Notes under the pieces: model-generated | The model's database searches: none | Told to the model about the DNA's origin: nothing | What the model saw: only the letters and a program-made list of their open reading frames with translations | NCBI GenBank assembly: GCA_945861065.1 | Contig: CAMASI010000046.1 | Coordinates: 1 to 36,334 of the forward strand | Source of the DNA: Klebsiella pneumoniae | GTDB taxonomy: Bacteria; Myxococcota_A; UBA796; GCA-2862545 | DNA length: 36,334 nt | Direction: 5' to 3' | Translations under genes and position numbers: made by a program | Part shown: one piece after another, positions 1-7,024 of the stretch | Layout: every line of letters starts with the position of its first letter | Numbering within the stretch: the first letter of the stretch is position 1

Positions 1-9
1 ACCGACCAG

Positions 10-369
10 ATGCGTGACTTCCGAGACCTGCAGGTCTGGCAGAAGGCTCACCGCCTGACGCTCGATGTCTACCGGGTGACCAAGGATTTCCCCAGCGATG
101 AGCGGTTCGGCCTGATCGCTCAGCTTCGGCGCTCGGCGGCGTCGGTCCCCGCGAATGTGGCGGAGGGCTGCGGCCGCGACGGGGAGCTGGAGCTGGCGCG
201 CTTCATCGCCATCGCCGCGGGATCGGCGTCCGAGACGGAGTACCACCTTCTGCTGGCGCGCGATCTCGGCTACCTCGGGCCGGAGCCGTACGCCGACCCG
301 AACAGCCGTGTCAACGAGGTGAAGAAAATGTTTAGGTCCTTCCATCAGAAACTAACAGCTAACGGCTAA
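10..369 (+). CDS. Four-helix-bundle protein (S23 / 23S rRNA intervening-sequence family)
   Basis: This 119-residue protein has the hallmarks of the four-helix-bundle family first found in 23S rRNA intervening sequences: an N-terminal FRDLQVWQKAH motif, then LRRSAASVPANVAEGCGR in the middle, where the S/N/E pattern is typical, and a helical C-terminal half. The length matches the family. The start is the ATG directly before the RDFRDL motif; upstream sequence is only 9 bases, so the promoter lies outside the window. Homologues include Avd, the accessory protein of diversity-generating retroelements, but no reverse transcriptase is nearby, so this is a stand-alone member. Its molecular role is unknown. 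It is only distantly similar to the two near-identical copies at 11.9 and 36.2 kb. The 3' end runs into a 7-bp tandem repeat. Confidence 0.9.
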   Translation: MRDFRDLQVWQKAHRLTLDVYRVTKDFPSDERFGLIAQLRRSAASVPANVAEGCGRDGELELARFIAIAAGSASETEYHLLLARDLGYLGPEPYADPNSRVNEVKKMFRSFHQKLTANG

Positions 370-372
370 CAG
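352..372. repeat. 7-bp tandem repeat (CTAACRG x3) over the stop codon of the four-helix gene
   Basis: Three consecutive heptamers CTAACAG, CTAACGG and CTAACAG cover the last codons and stop of the first four-helix-bundle gene. The array encodes the LTANG tail and supplies the stop. Short tandem repeats also lie at the 3' side of the other four-helix-bundle genes in this window, although with different units. Confidence 0.75.
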
Positions 373-432
373 CCAATGGCTCGGCCGAACCAGGGAGAGA
401 CTTCCGATCCGCCGCACTAGGACCAGTTGTGA

Positions 433-2997
433 TCAGGCTGTCGGCGTGTCGAGGTCTTCCAGCTTCTTGCGAATAGCTTTGCGCTCGTCTTTCATGCCGG
501 CTTTGTCAGCGACGTCTTCGGCCTGGGTGAGCAGCTTCCGAGCCGCGTCGATCCGACCGTTGCGTTTTTCGACGGCACCGAGGTTTTCGAGCACGTTGCA
601 CACCTTACGCCAGTCCTTCGCTTCTTGAAGGGGCTTGATGGCCTTCCGCAGGCTCTCGACGCCGTCTTGCTCTTCACCGATCTGCAAGTGGGACACGCCC
701 CGGTGGTAATGCAGCTCGCGGAGCATGGGGTGGCCCGCCGGCACCGTGGAAAGCCGCTCTTCGGCGCGGCGGAAGAACACCAACGCTTCTGACGGCTTCT
801 TGTTGAGCAGGTAGAAGAATCCGAGGTGGTATAGGTCGAAGACCAGCGCCCCTTCAAGCTTCAGCGTCTGACTGAGCTCAAGCACGCGAGCAGCCAGCGG
901 AAGCGCTTTCTCGGGATGGCCGAGCCGTCCTTCGGCCTGGGCGAGCAACTCAGAGGCGTTGCGCTCCCGTGCGCCGTTTCGCAACTGTTTGGCGATCTGC
1001 ACGCAGCGGTCGAGCGCGTCGCGGGCCTCCTGGGGGTTGTCGTTGGCCAACAGCGCTTCGCCAAACCCGATGCCCGCGTCCAACGCCAAGGCGGGAAGCC
1101 CCGCTTGGCTCGCCACTTCGTTCGATTGACGGAAGTGTTTGATGGCGTCGTCGAGTTTCTTGGCGCCGCGGGACACGAGCGCACGAACGTGCTCGGCGTT
1201 CGCGAAAACGCCGGGGAGCACGCCCTCCTGCCCATCGGCACCCTTGACTTTACCTGCCACCACGGCGAGGTTGGCCTGCTCCAGCGCCGCGTTGGGGTTG
1301 CCGTCCTGCAACTCGATGCCGGCGATATGGTTGTGGATCTCGGCAATGCGGGCGTTGTTCTCCAACGCTTCGTACATCTTGATGGCGTCGCGGGCGCGGT
1401 CGCGGGCCCGGAACAAGTCGGCGCGACGGGCGTCCAAACGGCTGCCGGCGAACAGCAGCCAAGCGGTCAACTCACGGTCTTCCGTGCGAGTCGCGAATGC
1501 TTCGGCTTCTTTGTACAGGGTCTCGGCCGTTTGAATGGCGCCGCCTGCCACCACGCGATCGAGCAGGTTCTGCAGCACCACACGACGCATCGGGTCCGGC
1601 CACGCGATTTCGTCGAAATAATGGGTGGTGTCGTGGGCGAGGCCCCACACGTCCGGCGCGTCCGCACCCAACGCATTGGCGCGCAACGCGCTGGCGCGGC
1701 CGCGAGCCCCATGCTCGGCGTAGACCCGAGAGGTGCGCGTCACGAACCCGTAGCCGCGGGGCACGAGGAAACGTTCCATGAACAGTCCGACGCGTCGAGC
1801 GAGGTCGTGCCCGGCTTCGTTGTCGTTGCGGGCCATGATCCCTTCGCGGTATCCGCCGCGCTTGAAGCGGTACAACCAGGTACCCAACTCTTGGCTGAAC
1901 TGGACCTCTTCGAACAGGTCGCCCATGGCGTCGAGAAGGTCGTCCACACTCTCGCGGTCCCACCCGCCCATGTCGGCGACGAGGCTGGCGGGGAAGGCCT
2001 GACCGAGCAGCGCGGCGAAAAAAGCGACCTGCGCCGCGTCTGCCGGACCCGCATGTTTGCGTTTGCCTTCGGCGGGCGGCTCTGACGGGATGTCCAATTC
2101 GGACTCATCCACGGCCAAGGGCACCAACGAAGCGAGCGTGACTTCAGACAAGTCGCCCGCGATCTGGCCCCGCTCCGTGAGCACGTCGACCAGCTCGGCG
2201 GCGAAGCCAGGGCGGCCGCCGCAGATGGTGGCAATCGCTGCCGCATCGGTCTTCACGTCGCGGCTTTCCAGGTAACGAGCCACGTCCGAAGTGCCCCAAG
2301 GGGCGATCGTTAGGACGGGGAACTGGTCCGCGCGACGTTTGTACAGGTCGAGCAAGGGAACGGGCCAACTCGCGTCGTTGGGCTCAGAAGACGGCTCGTC
2401 GTGCAGGATGACCAACAAACGCGCCTTCTGGCTCTTGGATTCGTCTGAAAGGGCTTCCAAGAACGTCGCGAACGCCACCGAGTGAACGGCTGCGGGATTT
2501 TGAATTTCCAGGACGATCGGGATCCGTCGGGCGACGCCGATGATGACTTCGATCAGGCCGACAAGCGGGTTGTCGGTCGGCAGGCGAAGCTGGACGGCGC
2601 CCTTTTCGCGGTCGGTCTTCGCTTCTTTCAGAGACGTGACAAATTGCTGGTACCAGCCCTGAACGCGCTTCGGCTGCGACGTGATCTGGCTGTTGAGGGC
2701 CATTTCCACGCGGCCGCGGCGCAACGCGTCGTTGCCGATGGTGGCGACCAGCGAGCCGTACATGCGGATCAGCCATTGGAGCCCATTTTCCTGGTCGAGG
2801 CACAGGACCCGCCACACAAGCGCGTCGTCGGTGCCGAGATCGCGCACCATCTCAGACACCACCGCGCGGCGTCCACCGCCAAAAGGTGCGGTCAAACGAA
2901 CCGTCGCGGGGCTTCCGGTTCGGGCGGCGTCCCAATGGGTACGCAGCGCGGCGACGTCGGCTTCCCGAGCGATGAACAGGGCACGATCCTCAGACAC
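433..2997 (-). CDS. TPR-repeat protein with degenerate AAA/STAND-like ATPase domain
   Basis: An 854-residue cytoplasmic-type protein with no signal peptide or membrane segment. Residues about 1-300 look like an AAA_16/STAND ATPase module: an N-terminal 'FIAREADVAALRTHW' opening typical of these domains, then a Walker A position reading APFGGGRRAVV and a Walker B position reading IPIVLEIQNP. Neither keeps the key Lys-Ser/Thr or the acidic pair, so ATP hydrolysis is doubtful. Residues about 490-845 are helical tetratricopeptide-like repeats, for example AALEQANLAVVAG and ALVFFRRAEERL. The start is a GTG with GGAG six bases upstream. It is divergent from the lipoprotein at 3101. I infer a scaffold or sensor built on a dead STAND ATPase; the specific function is unknown. 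Confidence 0.8.
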   Translation of the reverse strand: MSEDRALFIAREADVAALRTHWDAARTGSPATVRLTAPFGGGRRAVVSEMVRDLGTDDALVWRVLCLDQENGLQWLIRMYGSLVATIGNDALRRGRVEMALNSQITSQPKRVQGWYQQFVTSLKEAKTDREKGAVQLRLPTDNPLVGLIEVIIGVARRIPIVLEIQNPAAVHSVAFATFLEALSDESKSQKARLLVILHDEPSSEPNDASWPVPLLDLYKRRADQFPVLTIAPWGTSDVARYLESRDVKTDAAAIATICGGRPGFAAELVDVLTERGQIAGDLSEVTLASLVPLAVDESELDIPSEPPAEGKRKHAGPADAAQVAFFAALLGQAFPASLVADMGGWDRESVDDLLDAMGDLFEEVQFSQELGTWLYRFKRGGYREGIMARNDNEAGHDLARRVGLFMERFLVPRGYGFVTRTSRVYAEHGARGRASALRANALGADAPDVWGLAHDTTHYFDEIAWPDPMRRVVLQNLLDRVVAGGAIQTAETLYKEAEAFATRTEDRELTAWLLFAGSRLDARRADLFRARDRARDAIKMYEALENNARIAEIHNHIAGIELQDGNPNAALEQANLAVVAGKVKGADGQEGVLPGVFANAEHVRALVSRGAKKLDDAIKHFRQSNEVASQAGLPALALDAGIGFGEALLANDNPQEARDALDRCVQIAKQLRNGARERNASELLAQAEGRLGHPEKALPLAARVLELSQTLKLEGALVFDLYHLGFFYLLNKKPSEALVFFRRAEERLSTVPAGHPMLRELHYHRGVSHLQIGEEQDGVESLRKAIKPLQEAKDWRKVCNVLENLGAVEKRNGRIDAARKLLTQAEDVADKAGMKDERKAIRKKLEDLDTPTA

Positions 2998-3033
2998 GAA
3001 GACTCCAAACGCGGGCGCAGGGTGGACAGCCCC

Positions 3034-3064
3034 CTGACGGACGGCCGCGGGGGCCCGGTATATA
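3034..3064 (+). promoter_or_regulatory. Possible promoter in the divergent 2998-3100 interval
   Basis: The interval between the divergent TPR gene and the lipoprotein gene holds a TATATA box (3059-3064) with a CTGACG hexamer 19 bases upstream. The TATATA is self-complementary, so it could serve either direction. Spacing and the -35 match are poor; this is only a candidate. Confidence 0.2.
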
Positions 3065-3100
3065 CGGACGGTGCGCCCTCGCGCAAAGGCGGAGCCCTCT

Positions 3101-3565
3101 GTGCCTCGACAAGTTCTGACGATATCGTTGCTGGTCGTTGGCTGCTCTGCCGATGATGTGCGTGGCGACTACTTTGATGTGACCTTCAAAGGAGTCACGG
3201 ACGAGTGTTCGGGAGGCCCCGCACTCTTCGACGAGACGCTTGAATACCGCGTGATCGTCGAAGGCCAAGGCGTCGAAGTTGCCGTAGGGCCCGATGTGTT
3301 CGCGACAGGAACGGCGAACGGCTGCGACATCTCCTACACGTCGGTCGTGTGGACGGAAGAACGAAACGATTTTCGTGTGTCCTGGCAGATTGCCGGATTC
3401 GCGGTCGTGAACCTCGGGGGCGCCCAAGGATGCCCGCTCGAAGGTGGCTTGGATTGGCTCGGCGAAGAAACTTTTGAGATCATCACTAGCGAGGATCCTT
3501 CGCTACGCCCGGGCTGCACGTACACGTCCTCGGCCGAGGGTGTGTACCTGGAGACGATTCAGTGA
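3101..3565 (+). CDS. Predicted small lipoprotein of unknown function
   Basis: The chosen start is a GTG at 3101 because AAGGCGGAG sits six bases upstream and the resulting N-terminus is a lipoprotein signal (PRQVLTISLLVVGC, lipobox VVGC). An in-frame GTG at 3071 would add ten residues and spoil the signal. The mature part is about 140 residues, acidic, probably beta-rich, with several Cys (TDECSGG, NGCDIS, QGCPLE, PGCTYT) that could form disulfides. I do not recognise a named family. Its stop overlaps the GTG start of the MoxR gene (GTGA), so it may be the first gene of that operon and an outer-membrane or periplasmic accessory. Confidence 0.7.
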   Translation: MPRQVLTISLLVVGCSADDVRGDYFDVTFKGVTDECSGGPALFDETLEYRVIVEGQGVEVAVGPDVFATGTANGCDISYTSVVWTEERNDFRVSWQIAGFAVVNLGGAQGCPLEGGLDWLGEETFEIITSEDPSLRPGCTYTSSAEGVYLETIQ

Positions 3566-4503
3566 GCGCGGCCCTCCACCGGGGGCCATCTCCGTTCGCC
3601 GCTGCGGTGGCCCGCTGGAAAGGGTCACTGGAGCGTGTGCTGTTTGGAAAGCCGGAGGTCGTCGAACTGGGCATTGTCGCCTTGTTGGCACAGGGCCACC
3701 TGTTGCTTCACGATGTGCCCGGCGTAGGCAAGACGACCTTTGCGGCGGCACTGGCCCGCAGCATCGGCGCCCGGTTCGCGCGCATTCAGTTCACCGCGGA
3801 CCTGCTCCCGGCCGACGTTGTTGGGGTCAGTGTTCCCGACGGTTCTGGTGAGTTTACCTTTCGGCCCGGTCCCCTGTTCGCGGAGGTTGTGCTCGCAGAC
3901 GAAGTCAATCGCACGTCCCCGCGGACCCAATCCGCATTGTTGGAGGCGATGGCGGAGCGGCAGGTGTCTGTGGACGGCAAGACCTACCCCTTGCCGCGCC
4001 CCTTCTTCGTGATCGCAACGCAGAACCCGTGGGACGCCCATGGCGCCTGGCCGTTGCCCGACAGCCAACTCGATCGTTTTCTCATCCGCGTATCGATCGG
4101 CTACCCAGATCGAGAGACGGAGCGGCGTGTGTTGCGCAACGGCGAACCGGTGCTCCAGGAGCCGGCGGTGGACGCGTCGACGTTGGCAGCGTTGCAAGGT
4201 GCGGCGGTGGACACACGCATGGCGACGCCCGTCGAGGACTGGCTGCTCGACATCGTAAGGGCGACGCGGGACGATCGTCGGCTGCTTCGCGGCGTGTCCC
4301 CGAGAGGTGCGGCGGCCCTGCACGCTGCGGCGCGCGCGCTGGCGGTGGTTCGGGGTCGCGACTTCGTCATTCCGGATGACGTACGCGACCTGGCAGTACC
4401 GGTCATGGCGCACCGCGTGGTGGCGCGGGACTGGGCGGAAGACGACGAAGTCGCTGCCCGTGTGATCCGCGACCTGGTGGACAGTTTGCCGTCTCCGTCG
4501 TGA
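3562..4503 (+). CDS. MoxR-family AAA+ ATPase
   Basis: This 313-residue protein is a clear MoxR-type AAA+ ATPase. It has Walker A DVPGVGKTT (Lys57), the MoxR-typical FTADLLPADVVG, Walker B VVLADEVNR (Asp113-Glu114), sensor 1 VIATQNP, and the C-terminal lid with SPRGAAALHAAARALA. MoxR proteins act as chaperone-like ATPases in the maturation of complexes, and they commonly pair with DUF58 proteins and transglutaminase-like membrane proteins, as here. GTG start overlaps the upstream lipoprotein stop, and the gene overlaps the DUF58 gene by GTGA. Both overlaps suggest translational coupling. The client complex is not known; the two large membrane proteins downstream are the natural candidates. Confidence 0.93.
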   Translation: MSAALHRGPSPFAAAVARWKGSLERVLFGKPEVVELGIVALLAQGHLLLHDVPGVGKTTFAAALARSIGARFARIQFTADLLPADVVGVSVPDGSGEFTFRPGPLFAEVVLADEVNRTSPRTQSALLEAMAERQVSVDGKTYPLPRPFFVIATQNPWDAHGAWPLPDSQLDRFLIRVSIGYPDRETERRVLRNGEPVLQEPAVDASTLAALQGAAVDTRMATPVEDWLLDIVRATRDDRRLLRGVSPRGAAALHAAARALAVVRGRDFVIPDDVRDLAVPVMAHRVVARDWAEDDEVAARVIRDLVDSLPSPS

Positions 4504-5348
4504 CGACCGACGACCGGGCATGGCGAGGGGCGCGCAGCCGGCCCACACGCGAGGGGATCGCAGTGGGGGCGATCGCCATCGCGCTGGGATTTGTCGGTGC
4601 AATCGGGGGCGACGAGCGCTTGGTCGTGTTGGGCGCGGTGGGTTTGGCGCTCCTCGTCGTGTCGCTCGTGGATGGTCGCAGTCGCTTGGCCGGCGTGGTG
4701 GCGGAGAGGCGGTTGCCCGCCGAGTTGTGGGCCGGTGATCGGGCGCGGGGGCGCTATGTCGTGCGAGCTAAGCGCGCCCTTCGTGTGTCGGTCCGAGAGT
4801 GGGATGGTTCGGGGGCTGCGGGCGGTGACGTCAGAGGGGAAACGCAGCTTCCCGCCTTGTGGAATGCACCGGACCGCGGCGACCACAGGTTGGACGGCCT
4901 GTATTTGACGACGGCTTCCCCGTTTGGCCTCATCACCCACCGACGCAGTGTCGGGCTGGTGGACGCAGTCGTTGTGTGGGCGACGCCAGGTCACGGCGTT
5001 GCCGGAGGCGGGCCGGAGCCGGGAACCGACGATTTGGTCGGGTTGCGGCTGTGGCGGGTGGGCGAGAGGGTCAGCCGAATTGCGTGGCGGGCTTCGTTGC
5101 GGCGCGGCAAACTCATCGCTGCGGACCGGGTGGACGAACAAGGGCCCGTCGAAGTCACGGTCGGGGCGTTGCGGGGTGAAGCGCTGGAGCGTGCGGTGTC
5201 GGACGCCACGGGCGCCGTCATCGAGGCCGCTCGAAGTGGGCGCCGGGTCGGTCTCCGGCTTGGGGGACGACGGATGCCGTCCCGGTCCGGGTCGGCATGG
5301 CAACGCAACCTGTTGGCAGCGTTGGCGCGCTGGGACGGTAAACCCTAA
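4500..5348 (+). CDS. DUF58 domain protein, partner of MoxR
   Basis: A 282-residue protein with two hydrophobic segments near the N-terminus (about residues 20-58: AVGAIAIALGFVGAI and LVVLGAVGLALLVVSLV), followed by a soluble domain. The DUF58 signatures are present: a TASPFGLI segment (family form D/SPFGLF) and a region LRLWRVGERVSRIAWRASLR matching the family's 'Y..GD..R.I.WK.SAR' motif. DUF58 proteins are thought to be vWA-related and to work with MoxR ATPases. GTG start overlaps the moxR stop; the stop overlaps the next ATG (TAATG). The coupled order MoxR-DUF58-transglutaminase is well known in bacteria; its precise role here is unknown. Confidence 0.88.
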   Translation: MTTDDRAWRGARSRPTREGIAVGAIAIALGFVGAIGGDERLVVLGAVGLALLVVSLVDGRSRLAGVVAERRLPAELWAGDRARGRYVVRAKRALRVSVREWDGSGAAGGDVRGETQLPALWNAPDRGDHRLDGLYLTTASPFGLITHRRSVGLVDAVVVWATPGHGVAGGGPEPGTDDLVGLRLWRVGERVSRIAWRASLRRGKLIAADRVDEQGPVEVTVGALRGEALERAVSDATGAVIEAARSGRRVGLRLGGRRMPSRSGSAWQRNLLAALARWDGKP

Positions 5349-7018
5349 TGTGGGGTTGGCTTGCCGCAGCTGCGGGCGCCGTCGCGGTGGCGCGGGACGG
5401 GGGTGCGCTCCCCGTGCTGGCCGCCGCCGTATTGGGTTTGAGTTTGGTGGGGCGGCGGCTTCCCCTGCCGATTCGTGCGCGGCTTGCTCAGTGGGTGGGA
5501 CTGAGCGCTGGCCTGCCGGCTTTGGGTGTCCTGTGGGCGGGCGAAACGCCGCGCGTAGCGTTGGCGACGCTGCTCTTTGCATTGTTGTTGGCACGGCTGC
5601 TTGCACCGTCGGGCGACATCAGGGGAATCGTATGGCTGGCGGGCCTGCTGTTAGCGGCGTCTACGGCTGGAGACGCGGGTTGGTGGGTAGCGGCAGGCTT
5701 TTGGTCACTTGCGGCGATCGGCGCATTGGCGAAGGGACCCATCGGCGTCGCCGGGCCTTGGTTTGCGGTGCTTTGTGTGGCCGCGTCGTTGTGGTCCGTG
5801 GCCCCGCGCCGGGAGTTGCCCCCTCCGGAGGTGAACGCCGTGGGTTTCGCCGACGTGTTGACGCCGGGCCGTCCGCCGGTGGGGAATCGAATCGACGCCG
5901 AGGAGTTGCGGGTCATGGGCCCTGCGGACTGGAAAGGGCCGCTCTACTTGCGCGGGGCGGCGTTGGCCGAGTTCGACGGGGCCAACTGGCGGGCGGAGTC
6001 CGGCGTGTGGGCCGAGCCCCCCACCGTGGGTGACGGGGAAACCTTCCAAGTGTCGGCCCTGCGTCCGTCTGCGGCCCTGTTCACGGTGGGAACGGCCACG
6101 GGCGTGACCGTGACGGCGGACACCTACCGCGATGCGGAACACGCGTTGGTCGTCGATACGCCGGTAAAACACTGGCAGTTCTCCGCCCATCCACCTTTTG
6201 GAGAAGGTGCTGTCGTGGACGCCGAACCGCCGGCTACGCGACACTTGGCGGTTCCGGCCGGGCTGGTCGCTTCGCTTTCTAGCCTCGTGGCGCCGTCCGA
6301 CTTGCCCGACGCCGCCCGCGTCGCGTGGATCTCGTCGCATTTCTCCGGATTCCGTTGGTCGTTGTTGGCACCTGCGGAGCAACCCGCTGACGTCGTGGAC
6401 TTCCTCACCCGCTCTCGCGAGGGCCATTGTGCGTGGTTCGCGAGCGGGTTCGCCGTGTTGGCTCGGGCGTCGGGCGTGCCTGCGCGCGTCGTCACCGGGT
6501 ACCGAGCGGTGCCGGAGTCGCCGGGCGTGTGGGTCGCGCGCGGTGCCGACGCGCATGCCTGGGTCGAGGTGTGGCTGGACGGCAAAGGGTGGACAGTTGT
6601 GGACGCAACACCCGCGGTGCCCGACGTGCCCGCGCCCGAGCCGGCGGCGCCAGACCTTGCCGAACGTGCAGGGGTCGTGCTGATCGTGGCGGCGGCGGCG
6701 CTTGCCGCGTGGTTGGGAACGAGGCGCCGCCGTGCCCAGGCCCGTCGACCAGTGGATTCGACGGAAATCGGGCGTCTATGGGGGACGGTGGTGCGCCGGT
6801 TGGAGGCCGGAGGTTGGCGGGTATCGCCCGACGTTCCGGCGTGGACTTCGGCCCGAATCGTCGCGCGACGCGCTTCCGACGCGGAAGCCGCCGAGGCCTT
6901 ATGCGAGTTGGCGCTGTTGTGGAGCGCCGTTCGGTGGGGTGGGCGGGACGAGGCTGAGGTGATGGGCGAAGCGCGACGGCTGGCGGCGGTTGCCGGGCGG
7001 CTGGGGGCGGTGGGCTAA
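5348..7018 (+). CDS. TgpA-like membrane transglutaminase-fold protein
   Basis: A 556-residue inner-membrane protein. The first 165 or so residues contain multiple hydrophobic helices (for example VLAAAVLGLSLVG, LLFALLLARLL, GLLLAASTAG). A periplasmic transglutaminase-like domain follows with a complete triad: Cys361 in REGHCAWFA, His403 in DAHAWVEVW and Asp419 in VVDATPAV. A further membrane helix (VVLIVAAAALAAWLG, about residue 440-455) precedes a cytosolic tail. The layout matches the TgpA/DUF3488 family. The family may act as a protease or cross-linking enzyme on envelope proteins; the substrate is unknown. It overlaps DUF58 upstream by one base, and lies six bases from the next gene's possible GTG start. 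Confidence 0.92.
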   Translation: MWGWLAAAAGAVAVARDGGALPVLAAAVLGLSLVGRRLPLPIRARLAQWVGLSAGLPALGVLWAGETPRVALATLLFALLLARLLAPSGDIRGIVWLAGLLLAASTAGDAGWWVAAGFWSLAAIGALAKGPIGVAGPWFAVLCVAASLWSVAPRRELPPPEVNAVGFADVLTPGRPPVGNRIDAEELRVMGPADWKGPLYLRGAALAEFDGANWRAESGVWAEPPTVGDGETFQVSALRPSAALFTVGTATGVTVTADTYRDAEHALVVDTPVKHWQFSAHPPFGEGAVVDAEPPATRHLAVPAGLVASLSSLVAPSDLPDAARVAWISSHFSGFRWSLLAPAEQPADVVDFLTRSREGHCAWFASGFAVLARASGVPARVVTGYRAVPESPGVWVARGADAHAWVEVWLDGKGWTVVDATPAVPDVPAPEPAAPDLAERAGVVLIVAAAALAAWLGTRRRRAQARRPVDSTEIGRLWGTVVRRLEAGGWRVSPDVPAWTSARIVARRASDAEAAEALCELALLWSAVRWGGRDEAEVMGEARRLAAVAGRLGAVG

Positions 7019-7024
7019 TCGAGG

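Noticed and set aside
1..369. Diversity-generating retroelement, suggested by Avd-like four-helix-bundle protein
   Set aside because: No reverse transcriptase, template or variable repeat is visible, and the family is broader than Avd.
916..2085. 389-codon plus-strand open frame opposite the TPR gene
   Set aside because: Antisense shadow; the minus-strand frame has coherent AAA/TPR features and a Shine-Dalgarno.
4101..5606. 501-codon minus-strand open frame
   Set aside because: It spans MoxR and DUF58 genes in antisense and has shadow composition (Arg/Pro/Thr-rich).
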